Shown here: piece after piece, positions 35,588 to 43,705 of the stretch
Layout of the letters: every line of letters begins with the position of its first letter
Numbering within the stretch: the first letter of the stretch is position 1
NCBI GenBank assembly: GCA_020638595.1
Contig: JACKIG010000013.1
Coordinates: 62,001 to 126,000, forward strand
Reading direction: 5' to 3'
DNA length: 64,000 bases
Source: Rhodospirillaceae bacterium
GTDB lineage: Bacteria; Pseudomonadota; Alphaproteobacteria; DSM-16000; Inquilinaceae
Notes under the pieces: generated by a model
Databases searched by the model: none
Told to the model about the DNA's origin: nothing
The model's input: only the letters and a program-made list of their open reading frames with translations
Position numbers and translations under genes: made by a program

Positions 35588-36544
35588 CTATCTCTCGATA
35601 GCACTAAACGCGGAGAACAACAATTCTGCCCTAGTAGCGTACAACTCCAATGCTTCAAAAAAGTCGTCGGCATCCTCTATATTTCCAAGATCTTCGGCAA
35701 CCCGCAAAAGGGTCCCGTGAGTTCTTCTCATTGCAACTATTGTTGGAACAGGATTTATACTCTCTATTTGCTCTAAAGAGTTCGCCAACTCTTCCAATTG
35801 CGCTAAACGCTCTCGGCGCTCAGAAAAATTCATGTGCGCTGCATGCTCGTTGTAATCTAATCGCAGATTGTTGTAGGTAATTTGGATAGCGCTTCGCCGA
35901 CTGCCAAAAGCATATGTTAGATCGCTCTCCAACAAATTCAATATTTCTGTAACGGCTGGCCCTCCCTCATCGATGGCGCTTGTCAAAATCTCTCTGCGCT
36001 CAGCCTCAATAATCTCCGTGCCGAGAAAGCTAACAAGTGCCGAAAGTGCGCCAACGTATTCCTTGACTCTTGCATTGTCATTGCCCGTAGCATTCTGAAT
36101 CAAGCTGCGGATATTCTCAGCAGCAGAAGAAACGTTCGTAGTAAGCCTTGAAGATGCGTCTGAGCCTGCAATTTTTGCAAGTTTCGAGACATAGGCGTTG
36201 ATCGCCTCCAGCATCTGCATGCGGGCAGAAATCTCTTCCTCGGAAAACTCACCGAGGAGGAATCTCCGCCCTCCAGCCACCTCATCATTGGTGTCGCCAT
36301 CATCTCCGTTATCTGGTTCTCTGTAAGTGTCTTCGATCCGAATCGTCGGATCGATCAACGCTTCCATGAAATTATACCGCCTTTCAACTTGATTGATCCC
36401 TGTCATATATTCTCTAGTGACGCTAGAAAGCTGCAGTGTGGCAGTTTGGAACCTACCGATCGGTTCAGCAAGTTGGTCCGCTGATCCACAGGCAGCGAGG
36501 GTAATCAGAGCAACCAGAACACCCATGTGTCTATTTTTCGTCAT
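35588..36544 (-). CDS. Lipoprotein of unknown function
   Basis: 318 residues. The N-terminus MTKNRHMGVLVALITLAACG has a lipobox (LAAC, Cys19), so it is probably lipid-anchored on the periplasmic face. The mature part is nearly all helix, acidic, with long heptad-like segments (residues 100-300) and a disordered acidic patch (about 80-95, rich in D/N/G). No family is recognised. It is AT-rich like the downstream small gene. Its position between toxin-antitoxin loci and a decayed fix copy suggests a transferred cargo pair. Confidence 0.7.
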   Translation of the reverse strand: MTKNRHMGVLVALITLAACGSADQLAEPIGRFQTATLQLSSVTREYMTGINQVERRYNFMEALIDPTIRIEDTYREPDNGDDGDTNDEVAGGRRFLLGEFSEEEISARMQMLEAINAYVSKLAKIAGSDASSRLTTNVSSAAENIRSLIQNATGNDNARVKEYVGALSALVSFLGTEIIEAERREILTSAIDEGGPAVTEILNLLESDLTYAFGSRRSAIQITYNNLRLDYNEHAAHMNFSERRERLAQLEELANSLEQIESINPVPTIVAMRRTHGTLLRVAEDLGNIEDADDFFEALELYATRAELLFSAFSAIER

Positions 36545-36972
36545 AATTTCGATCCGTCACGTATCTCGTTGGGAGATCAGCCAAGACATGTATCTGGTAT
36601 TCCATGAATATAAATGCATTTCTTATCATTGCTATGGCATGATAACGCGAAATTAGAAAATTTCTTTCAGCCATTACGCGTCACACGACAATAGGACACG
36701 TATGGTACGTAGATATTATGTGATTGTCGAATGAAAAATGTAGACATTGATAGGCATTCCGGGACCAGCGGGGAACCGTCGAAATCTGAGAGCTTGGGAA
36801 CTCTCGCCGCCGTCGGCGCTCAGATCGCGGCTAGGTCGGCACAACGCTCGCAACCACAGTGGGCCCAGGGAGTGGAAGTTGTTGTCGAAGAACGCGCTTA
36901 CAAGGGTGGAATTAGCCTCACTGAACGAATGCCGCGCTCCCACGCAGATCGATAAGGCACCATGAAATCGCT
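36545..36972. other. AT-rich gene-free stretch
   Basis: About 430 bases with no supportable gene. The first third is AT-rich and probably holds the promoter of the lipoprotein gene. The part at about 36760-36960 has normal GC and short open frames with no family resemblance; it may be debris of an older mobile element. Confidence 0.4.
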
Positions 36973-37405
36973 GCGGCGTACTCCGATTCGATTTTCTCGC
37001 CGACGGCGGATGCTACACGGCGGAAGGTGCGACATCGCCCAGCGAGTTCGCGAACTTGCCGTCCTCTCCGGGCTCGAGCAGCCGGTGGGAAACATGGTCA
37101 GCAACTTCTTCACGCCTCCGACACGTTGTCGGGGCCCTTCAGGCGGATGTGGGGGCGGTACGTGTCGACGCTGTAACAGTTGTGGTGCAGCTTCTGCTCG
37201 ATCTTCTGGGGCATCAGAAAGCACTCGCCATCTTGTAGGCGTCGGCGACCAGGACCATCAGGTCACGCTCGCGACGAAAGTTGCGGAGAATGCTGCATTT
37301 CTTGGCGCGCTTGTCGACGCCGTCGACGCGGAACCAGGTGTCAGCGGCCCGGCTCAACAGCTCCGGATCGGCGGTGACGAACTGTTAGTTCTCGGGCAGG
37401 ACCTG
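36973..37405 (-). pseudogene. Decayed partial copy of fixX and the 3' end of fixC
   Basis: This stretch aligns with 38226-38669 in the same orientation. The alignment covers fixX from near its end, then the fixX start, then the last 60 or so codons of fixC. Long identical blocks include TTCAGGCGGATGTGGGGGCGG and TTGCGGAGAATGCTGC. Substitutions and small deletions (about 10 bases shorter overall) break both frames, so neither copy is coding. I estimate more than 80 per cent identity by eye. The copy is separated from the intact fixX by about 820 bases, including a foreign gene. Confidence 0.85.
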
Positions 37406-37560
37406 TATAAGGTTGCGTGCTTGCAATTCGCGAGCCGACCACAAATGGCTGACGTAATCGACTTAGTGGCCTGTGTTGGCAACATCACCGCTTTCTGAGA
37501 TGAAGGAATATGGGATCTGGAAGACCTTGCGGAAGCGTCACTCTTGGTCAGAGGTTTAGA

Positions 37561-38157
37561 ATGGTTGATGTGAAAGACGGATGGGCAGAGTTCCTCGATC
37601 CTGATGTGGTGCGAACCAAGTTCATCACTATGGGGCTCTTCATGATCGCTCACGAACTCCTGCTAAGTGCAATCAAAGATCACCCACTGAGTTTCTTTGG
37701 CGACCAATGGACTGCTGAGAAGGGATGGCGACAGAGTGAAGACTACAAACGCGAGGTATTGGCTCTGGATCCGAAGGGCAAAGGCGACATGCTTCGCGGT
37801 TCGCTCGCATGGCTAAAAACAAACGGGGCGATCGACAATGCCGACGATGCAACTGTTTACGAACTCACCGCCGCTCGAAACATGATTGCACATGAGTTGC
37901 ACAAGATCATTGGCGGACAGCAGTCGCTCGATCTTGTCCGGTTGTTTCCGAGGCTGACCGAAATTGTCACCAAGATCGAGCGCTGGTGGATCATCAACGT
38001 TGAAATCCCCACCAACCCAGATTGGGACGGCAAGGAAATCGATGAAGATGACATAACTCCTAGTTCTGTCTTACTGATACAGTTGCTTAGCCAAGTTGCG
38101 CTCGGCTCAGATGAATCTGCTTGGGCGCTCTATCGGAAGTTCGTTGCACAGACTTGA
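37561..38157 (+). CDS. Unrecognised protein with a HEPN-like motif
   Basis: 198 residues from ATG 37561; an in-frame ATG at 37510 would add 17 unlikely residues. No family is recognised with confidence. The protein is all-helical and contains ELTAARNMIAHELHKII near residue 105; R-N-x-x-x-H (RNMIAH) matches the R-x4-H core of HEPN ribonuclease domains. Lower GC than its neighbours and a lone position between a decayed fix copy and fixX point to transfer. No nucleotidyltransferase partner lies next to it. It may be a solitary HEPN-type defence or stress protein (weak inference). Confidence 0.55.
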   Translation: MVDVKDGWAEFLDPDVVRTKFITMGLFMIAHELLLSAIKDHPLSFFGDQWTAEKGWRQSEDYKREVLALDPKGKGDMLRGSLAWLKTNGAIDNADDATVYELTAARNMIAHELHKIIGGQQSLDLVRLFPRLTEIVTKIERWWIINVEIPTNPDWDGKEIDEDDITPSSVLLIQLLSQVALGSDESAWALYRKFVAQT

Positions 38158-38192
38158 TCTCCTGGGCGAGAGGAGACGGGCGACGTCTCCCC

Positions 38193-38480
38193 TCACCCAA
38201 ACTTGTACAGCACCCCGAACCCGCCGCGCGGGTACTCCCATTCGATCTCGTCGCCGAACGCTGCCGCTACAATCCGGCAGGTGCCGCATTCGAAGCAGCC
38301 GTCGAGGGAGCTGTTGAGCTTGCCGTCGTCGCCCAGGTTCCAGCAGCCGGCCGGGCACATGGTCAGCAGCTTCTTCAGGCCGTCCGAGACGTTCTCGGGG
38401 TCCTTCAGGCGGATGTGGGGGCGGCCCTCGTCGACGTTGTAGCGGTTCTGGTACAGCTTCTGCTCGATCTTCTGGGTCAT
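38193..38480 (-). CDS. fixX: Ferredoxin-like protein FixX
   Basis: 95 residues; the ATG at 38480 overlaps the fixC stop (ATGA). Cysteines C42 (MCPAGC), C46, C62, C65 and C68 (CFECGTC) supply the iron-sulfur centre ligands typical of FixX. The C-terminal WEYPRGGFGVLYKFG is the conserved family ending. FixX passes electrons from the FixABC bifurcating complex towards ferredoxin/flavodoxin and nitrogenase. It is the last gene of the iscA-nifW-fixABCX unit, with a degenerate second copy of it just downstream. Confidence 0.95.
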   Translation of the reverse strand: MTQKIEQKLYQNRYNVDEGRPHIRLKDPENVSDGLKKLLTMCPAGCWNLGDDGKLNSSLDGCFECGTCRIVAAAFGDEIEWEYPRGGFGVLYKFG

Positions 38481-39778
38481 CGGAAAGCCCTCGCCATCTT
38501 GTAGGCGTCGCCGACCAGGCCGATCAGGCCGCGGCCGCGACGGAAGTTGCGGAGAATGCTGCGTTCCTTGGTGCGCTTGTCGACGCCGTCGACGCGGAAC
38601 CAGGTGTCGGCCGCCTGGCTCAACAGCTCCGGATAGGCGGTGACGAACTGCTTGTTCTTGTGCAGGACCGTCGGCAGGTCGCGGTATTTCTTCAGGTCCT
38701 TCAGGACGTAGCTGTCTTCCAGCCGCTTGCGGTAGGTGCTGAGGTTGGCCGCCGTCATCGGCCGGCCCTCGCGCTTCAGCTCGGCGATGGTCAGCGCTGC
38801 CAGATGGCCCGTGGTCATCGCCATGTTGGAGCCTTCGCGGTGCAGGGAGTTGACGAACTGCCCGGCATCGCCGGCGACCAGCCAGCCGTCGCCCGCCACC
38901 TGCGGCACCGCCTTGTAGCCGCCCTCGGGGATCAGGTGGGCGGCGTATTCCTTCAGCTCCGCATCCGCCAGCAGCGGGCGGACCGACGGATGCTCCTTGA
39001 ACCGCTCCAGCAGGTCGTAGGGTGAGATGTCCGAGCCGGCGAAGTCGGAAACGATGCACCCCACCCCCACCGAGATGCTCTCGCCGTTGGTGTAGAGGAA
39101 GGCGGTGCCCAGCATGCCGGCGGTGATGGTGCCGGCGGCCTCGATCACCACGCCTTCGTCGCCCTTGATGTTGAAGCGCTGGTCGATGACGTCGCGCGGC
39201 AGATAGTGGGTTTCCTTCACCGCCAGCGCCACCTGGTCGGGCTTCAGCTCGCCCCGCAGGCCCGCCTTCTGCGAGACCAGCGCGTTGACGCCGTCGGCCA
39301 GCACCACGACGTCGGCGAAGATCTCACCGCCCTCGCGGTCGGTGGTCACGCCGACCACCTTGCCGCGGCTGTCGCGGATCAGCCCCGTGACGGTGGTCTC
39401 GCAGATCACCAACGCGCCCGCGTCCTTGACCTGGCTGGAGAACCACTTGTCGAACTGGGCGCGGATGATGGTGTAGCGGTTCGGCCGCTCCTCGTTGAAG
39501 TCGTCGGAGCGGTAATGCGTGCCGACATGGGACTTCTCCGTCAGCATCCACACCCGCTGTTCGACGATGTGGCGTTCCAGCGGCGCCTCGTCGCGGAAAT
39601 CCGGGATCAGCTGTTCCAGCGCGTTGGCGTAGAGGATGGCGCCCTGCACGTTCTTGGACCCGGGGTATTCCCCGCGTTCCAGCTGCAGCACGTTCAGGCC
39701 TTCGCGCGCCAGCGTCAGGGCGGCGGAATTGCCCGCGGGCCCGGCCCCGACGACGATCGCATCGAATGTTTCAGGCAT
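38477..39778 (-). CDS. fixC: FixC, electron-transfer flavoprotein:quinone oxidoreductase-like
   Basis: 433 residues. The N-terminal dinucleotide-binding motif VVGAGPAGNSAALTLAREGL starts at residue 9, and GDAGQFVNSLHREGSNMAMT is the second FAD motif typical of FixC/ETF-QO. The membrane-associated flavoprotein accepts electrons from FixAB and, with FixX, completes electron bifurcation to low-potential carriers for nitrogenase. The start is ATG 39778. Its last 60 or so codons are duplicated in the decayed copy at 36973-37405. Confidence 0.95.
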   Translation of the reverse strand: MPETFDAIVVGAGPAGNSAALTLAREGLNVLQLERGEYPGSKNVQGAILYANALEQLIPDFRDEAPLERHIVEQRVWMLTEKSHVGTHYRSDDFNEERPNRYTIIRAQFDKWFSSQVKDAGALVICETTVTGLIRDSRGKVVGVTTDREGGEIFADVVVLADGVNALVSQKAGLRGELKPDQVALAVKETHYLPRDVIDQRFNIKGDEGVVIEAAGTITAGMLGTAFLYTNGESISVGVGCIVSDFAGSDISPYDLLERFKEHPSVRPLLADAELKEYAAHLIPEGGYKAVPQVAGDGWLVAGDAGQFVNSLHREGSNMAMTTGHLAALTIAELKREGRPMTAANLSTYRKRLEDSYVLKDLKKYRDLPTVLHKNKQFVTAYPELLSQAADTWFRVDGVDKRTKERSILRNFRRGRGLIGLVGDAYKMARAFR

Positions 39779-39799
39779 GGGTGGCGAAACTCCTCGGGG

Positions 39800-40885
39800 C
39801 TACGCCGCGCCCTTCAGGGCGGTCAGGCGGGTTCGGAAGGCTTCCGTCAGCGCCGGCAGGATCTTCAGCGCGTCGCCGACGATGCCGTAATGCGCGAATT
39901 CGAAGATCGGGGCGTTGGGGTCGGTGTTGATGGCCAGGATCATGTCCGCGCCCTCGGTGCCGACGCGGTGCTGCACGGCGCCGGAGATGCCGGCGGCGAT
40001 GTAGAGCTTGGGCCGGATGGTCTTGCCGGTCTGGCCGATCTGACGGTCGGCGGGGATCCAGCCCTTCTGCACCAGCGGGCGCGAGCCGCCGTATTCGGCC
40101 CCCAGCACCCGCGCCAGCTCGATCACCAGCTGGAAGTTCTCGGGCGAGCCCAGGCCCATCCCGCCGGCGACGACGATGTCGGCATAGGCCAGCCGCGGCT
40201 TGTCGTCGTCGCGGTCCAGCACATAGTCCAGCACCTTGGTGATGATGTCGTCTTCCGCCAGGTTCAGCGGGTGGTCGATGATCTTCGGGTCGGTGCCGTC
40301 CACACGCTTGGGCATGGCCATGACGCGCGGGCGCACGGTGGCCATCTGCGGGCGGAAGTTCAGGGTGTGGATGGTGCACAGCAGGCTGCCGCCGAAGGTC
40401 GGGCGGGTGGACGCCATGCTGCGCGTTTCCATGTCGATCGCCAGCTCGGTGCAATCGGCCGTCAGGCCGGTGGCCAGCGTCGTCGCCACGCTGCCGGCCA
40501 GGTCGCGACCCAGCGTCGTGGCGCCCAGCAGCAGGATTTCCGGCTTGTAGGTCTCCACCAGCGCGGTCAGGCCCTGGGTGAAGGGCTGGGTGCGGTAGTC
40601 GTGCAGCACCGGGTCGGCGATGCGGTAGACCAGGTCGGCCCCGTGGGCGCCGGCCTCCGCACACACCTCGTCCAGCCACGGTTCGGGCGGGCCCATGACG
40701 ACGGCGCCCAGGTCCACTTCCAGTTCGTCGGCTAACTTTCTGCCTTCGCCCAGCAGCTCCCACGACACGGTGTGGGCGTGGCCGCGTTCGGCCTCCACCA
40801 CCACCCAGACGCCGCGATAGTCCTTCAGGTGTTCCGGCAGGCCCTTGCTGCGGGCGGGCTGCGGGCGGTTGGGGGGCTGGCTCAT
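39800..40885 (-). CDS. fixB: FixB, electron-transfer flavoprotein alpha subunit
   Basis: 361 residues. The C-terminal FAD domain shows GSRPLVQKGWIPADRQIGQT, GISGAVQHRVG and ILAINTDPNAPIFEFAHYGI, the ETF-alpha signature. An N-terminal region with VVVEAERGHAHTVSWELLGE is the other half. It forms the FixAB heterodimer that oxidises NADH and bifurcates electrons. It sits 21 bases before fixC and 15 bases after fixA on the same strand. Confidence 0.95.
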   Translation of the reverse strand: MSQPPNRPQPARSKGLPEHLKDYRGVWVVVEAERGHAHTVSWELLGEGRKLADELEVDLGAVVMGPPEPWLDEVCAEAGAHGADLVYRIADPVLHDYRTQPFTQGLTALVETYKPEILLLGATTLGRDLAGSVATTLATGLTADCTELAIDMETRSMASTRPTFGGSLLCTIHTLNFRPQMATVRPRVMAMPKRVDGTDPKIIDHPLNLAEDDIITKVLDYVLDRDDDKPRLAYADIVVAGGMGLGSPENFQLVIELARVLGAEYGGSRPLVQKGWIPADRQIGQTGKTIRPKLYIAAGISGAVQHRVGTEGADMILAINTDPNAPIFEFAHYGIVGDALKILPALTEAFRTRLTALKGAA

Positions 40886-40900
40886 GGGGCTGGTCTCCGC

Positions 40901-41758
40901 TCACGCGCCCGACGCGAACGCGCGCAGATCTTCGTGCAATTCGGGGTTGGCTTCGAACAGCGTCTCGATGGCGGCGTCGGCGATCTGCGCCGGCTCCAGC
41001 CCGGCGATGTCGATGATCTTCGCCTTCTCCGTCCGCGGCGACGGCGCGAACACCTTCTTCACCACGGTGGGGGAGCCGCGCAGGCCGCATTTCTGCATGT
41101 CCTCGACCCCGGCGTCCTTCGCGCTCCACTTGTCGAGCCTGGTGCGCGCGGCGCGGAACATGTCGTCCATGCTGGCGAAGCGGATGGAGTTGGTGCCTTC
41201 CAGCATGGTGATCAGGCAGGGCAGCCCGGTCTTCAGCACCTGCACCCCGCCTTCGGCGCGCCGGCGCACGGTGATCTCGCGTGCCTCCAGGTCCAGGCTG
41301 TCGATATGCTCCACATAGGTCAGCTGGTGCAGGTTCAGCCGCTTGGCGATGCCGGGGCCGACCTGGGCGGTATCGCCGTCGATGGTCTGCTTGCCGGTAA
41401 AGACGATGTCGACCGGCGCCTCGGCCGCCAGCCGGCTGATCCCCTGCGACAGCGCGAACGAGGTCGCCAGCGTGTCGGACCCGGCGAAGAAGCGGTCGGT
41501 CAGCAGCACCGCGCGGTCGGCGCCATAGGCCAGCGCCTTGCGCAGCGAGGTGTCGGCCATCGGCGGCCCCATGGTGATGACCGTGACCGTGCCGCCGAAG
41601 CGGTCGCGCAGGCACAGCGCCTCTTCCAGCGCGAACAGGTCATAGGGGTTGATGATCGTCGGCACCCCCTGGCGCATGATCGTGTTGGTGACTGGATGCA
41701 CCCGGATCTGCGCGCTGTCGGGCACCTGCTTGATGCAGACGACGATGTTCATGGGCAT
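40901..41758 (-). CDS. fixA: FixA, electron-transfer flavoprotein beta subunit
   Basis: 285 residues from ATG 41758 (MPMNIVVCIKQVPDSAQIRV), the family-typical start. GKQTIDGDTAQVGPGIAKRL is the conserved ETF-beta AMP/FAD-binding region. It partners FixB. In diazotrophs FixABCX drives low-potential ferredoxin reduction for nitrogenase at the expense of NADH and quinone. It begins 223 bases after the nifW stop, with a palindromic repeat pair in the gap, but no other promoter was recognised. Confidence 0.95.
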   Translation of the reverse strand: MPMNIVVCIKQVPDSAQIRVHPVTNTIMRQGVPTIINPYDLFALEEALCLRDRFGGTVTVITMGPPMADTSLRKALAYGADRAVLLTDRFFAGSDTLATSFALSQGISRLAAEAPVDIVFTGKQTIDGDTAQVGPGIAKRLNLHQLTYVEHIDSLDLEAREITVRRRAEGGVQVLKTGLPCLITMLEGTNSIRFASMDDMFRAARTRLDKWSAKDAGVEDMQKCGLRGSPTVVKKVFAPSPRTEKAKIIDIAGLEPAQIADAAIETLFEANPELHEDLRAFASGA

Positions 41759-41813
41759 AGCCCCTGTTGGTCTTCACTCGGGGTGCGCTGGTGTGGCCGG
41801 CGGCGTGCGCTGC

Positions 41814-41909
41814 CCCGGGAGGTCCCCGCCTGCGCGGGGACGACGGATTTGTTGATGTCTAAACCCACCAACCTTCTCGTCGTCCCCGCGCAGGCGGGGA
41901 CCTTCCCGG
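41814..41909. repeat. Type A palindromic repeat pair (inverted)
   Basis: Two units, CCCGGGAGGTCCCCGCC (41814 on) and its inverted counterpart ending near 41909, each with a short GC palindrome (CCCGCCTGCGCGGGG type), flank about 30 AT-richer bases. The same unit occurs at 48447, 49020, 57221 and 57284, so it is a dispersed family. Located between nifW and fixA; it could act as an attenuating hairpin. Confidence 0.8.
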
Positions 41910-41980
41910 ACAGCGCGCGGCCCTGCCACACAACAGATCCGGATCGACAAGCCGCCCTGCGCACAGCCCCGGTCCTCCCG

Positions 41981-42325
41981 TCACCCGGCCCGGGTCGGGC
42001 GGCCGACGATGGCCTCGATGGGAACGAAGGCGCGGGCGCCCTCCGCGGCCAGCGGCGGCGGCCGCTTGAACACGGCGAACACCTTTTCCGTCTGCGCGTC
42101 CGAGCGCTCGAAATCGGCATAGGCCTGGGCCAGCACGTTGGCGAAGCGGGTCGACAGCGCCGCGTCGCTCAGGTCTGCCGCCTCGCCGGCCAGATAGTCG
42201 TGGGCGCGCTGCAGGATGTGCAGGCGGCTGCGGTCGACGACCCGCTGGTCATAGGGGATGGCGAAGACGTCCAGCAGCTCTTCGACCGTCTCCAGGTCCG
42301 CCAGCGCCTGGCGCAGCAGCGTCAT
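41981..42325 (-). CDS. nifW: Nitrogenase-stabilising/protective protein NifW
   Basis: 114 residues from ATG 42325, which overlaps the iscA stop (ATGA). The segment LETVEELLDVFAIPYDQRVV followed by RLHILQRAHDYLAG, and later ADFERSDAQTEKVFAVF, matches the NifW pattern (F-F-x-IPYD-x-VV-x(2-3)-RLHILKRF ... DF-x-x-S-x-x-EKVFKVF). It protects nitrogenase from oxygen and helps cofactor incorporation. Pairing with iscA and fixABCX under one sigma-54 promoter fits. Confidence 0.85.
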   Translation of the reverse strand: MTLLRQALADLETVEELLDVFAIPYDQRVVDRSRLHILQRAHDYLAGEAADLSDAALSTRFANVLAQAYADFERSDAQTEKVFAVFKRPPPLAAEGARAFVPIEAIVGRPTRAG

Positions 42326-42666
42326 GGCGCACCCCCGCTCCACGCCGCGCTGAACGACTTCGAACAGCTGCAGACGTTGGAGACGTTGGGGTTCTCAAAG
42401 ACGAAGCCCGAAGTCTCCAGCCCCTCGACATAGTCGATATGGGTGCCGTGGATGATGGGCAGGCTGTAGGGGTCGACGAAGACCTTGACGTTCCCGGCCT
42501 CATAGACCTCGTCGCCGTCCATGGCCGCGGTTTCCAGGCCCAGAAGATATTGCAGGCCGGCGCAGCCCCCCGGCTCCACCATGATGCGCAGCCCGCAGGT
42601 GCCTTCCGCAGCGTCGCCGATCAGCCGCTCGATCATGCGCACGGCATTGTCGGTCAGTGCCACCAT
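42322..42666 (-). CDS. nif-associated IscA/HesB-type Fe-S assembly protein
   Basis: 114 residues. The family cysteines are all present: C35 in VEPGGCAGLQY and the C-x-C pair C99/C101 in NVCSCSKSF. It carries or delivers [Fe-S]/iron for nitrogenase cofactor assembly. It is the first gene after the sigma-54 promoter at 42713-42729 and overlaps nifW, consistent with NifA control. IscA-type proteins in the nif context are usually called IscA-nif or HesB. Confidence 0.9.
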   Translation of the reverse strand: MVALTDNAVRMIERLIGDAAEGTCGLRIMVEPGGCAGLQYLLGLETAAMDGDEVYEAGNVKVFVDPYSLPIIHGTHIDYVEGLETSGFVFENPNVSNVCSCSKSFSAAWSGGAP

Positions 42667-42712
42667 GCTTTTGCCTCCACTCCCCGGTTGGGTCCGTTCT
42701 GTGAGAGGTCAA

Positions 42713-42729
42713 AGCAACCGCCGTGCCAA
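42713..42729 (-). promoter_or_regulatory. Sigma-54 (-24/-12) promoter for iscA-nifW-fixABCX
   Basis: On the minus strand, TTGGCACGGCGGTTGCT is a near-perfect copy of the -24/-12 consensus (TGGCAC-N5-TTGC). It lies about 50 bases upstream of the iscA ATG (42666). A NifA site would be expected 80-150 bases further upstream, where IS66 (from 42828) now sits; only TGT-N10-ACG at 42802-42817, with one mismatch, remains. Confidence 0.9.
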
Positions 42730-42819
42730 GGGTTAAGGGATTGATATTTGGCGGATTTCCGCAGCGGCGTGGTTGGCGGCTTTCGGACAGCCCGTGCGGT
42801 TTGTCAGGTTTGCGACGTG

Positions 42820-42827
42820 GGATAGGG
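42820..42827. repeat. Target-site duplication, left copy (GGATAGGG)
   Basis: GGATAGGG directly precedes the left inverted repeat of the IS66 element and is repeated exactly at 45270-45277. Eight bases is the normal IS66 target duplication. Confidence 0.93.
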
Positions 42828-42930
42828 GTGAGCGTCCGGCCTACCCGACCTTGAATTCGTGGTGATTGGCATGGGAGTGCTGGGTCGATGGCGGGCGATC
42901 GTGTCCGCTTAGATTAGGCGGACACTTATC

Positions 42931-43287
42931 GTGTCGGATGGGATCAGGCGAAGACGGCGACGGTACTCCAAGTCGGCGAAGCGGCGTGTAGTGGCCGAGA
43001 CGTTCGAGGCCGGAGCGTCGGTGGCAGCTGTGGCGCGCAAGCACGGGCTGAACGCCAACATGCTCTTCACTTGGCGCCGTGATCCGCGGTTCGGGCCGGG
43101 CCGCGAGGTGGCGTCGTTCGTTCCAGTGGAGATGACTGGGCCGCAAGGTCCCGCCTCCATGCCGGCAGTCGATGGCGAACATGAAGGCCGGATCGAGATC
43201 ATCCTGGCATCGGGTGTTCGTCTGGCCCTGAGCGGCGGGGTCGATGCTGACTTGGTGCTGCGGCTGGCCCGAGGGCTGAGCGCGTGA
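42931..43287 (+). CDS. tnpA: IS66 TnpA (accessory, Orf1)
   Basis: 118 residues from GTG 42931. The N-terminal helix-turn-helix RRYSKSAKRRVVAETFEAGA followed by AAVARKHGLNANMLFTWRRD is the IS66 Orf1/IS3 Orf A-like DNA-binding domain. It is required for transposition together with TnpB. The stop overlaps the tnpB start (GTGATC at 43284). Confidence 0.93.
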   Translation: MSDGIRRRRRRYSKSAKRRVVAETFEAGASVAAVARKHGLNANMLFTWRRDPRFGPGREVASFVPVEMTGPQGPASMPAVDGEHEGRIEIILASGVRLALSGGVDADLVLRLARGLSA

Positions 43288-43631
43288 TCCCCGTTCCGTC
43301 GAATACGAAAGTGTGGCTCGCGGCCGGCGTCACCGACATGCGCAAGGGCTTCAATGGGCTCGCGGCCCTGGCGGAGAAGGTGCTGGAGCAGGATCCGTTC
43401 TGCGGCCATTTGCTGGTGTACAGAGGCCGTCGCGGCGATCTGGTTAAGGTGATCTGGTGGGATGGCCAGGGTGCGTGCCTGTTCTCCAAGCGGCTGGAAC
43501 GGGGCCGGTTCGTCTGGCCGTCGCCAGCCAATGGTCGGGTATCGATCACGCCGGCACAGCTGGCGATGCTGCTGGAGGGGATCGACTGGCGGGCGCCGCA
43601 ACGGACCTGGCGGCCGCTGACGGCGGGATAG
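43284..43631 (+). CDS. tnpB: IS66 TnpB (Orf2)
   Basis: 115 residues. The start MIPVPSNTKVWLAAGVTDMR followed by KGFNGLAALAEKVL, and DLVKVIWWDGQGACLFSKRL, is the signature of IS66 Orf2. An accessory transposition protein of uncertain biochemical role. GTG start at 43284 overlapping tnpA. Confidence 0.95.
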   Translation: MIPVPSNTKVWLAAGVTDMRKGFNGLAALAEKVLEQDPFCGHLLVYRGRRGDLVKVIWWDGQGACLFSKRLERGRFVWPSPANGRVSITPAQLAMLLEGIDWRAPQRTWRPLTAG

Positions 43632-43705
43632 GTTTATCAACAAAAACAGGGATATAGGCTCCATCTCGGATTCCTTCAGAGCGGCCAATCGGCTATACAC
43701 TGGCC

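Noticed and set aside
36716..36943. 75-codon minus-strand frame in the AT-rich gap
   Set aside because: No recognisable motif or binding site; may be debris of an element.
42802..42817. NifA site upstream of the iscA promoter
   Set aside because: TGT-N10-ACG has one mismatch to TGT-N10-ACA and no second site; not claimed as a functional site, only noted for comparison.
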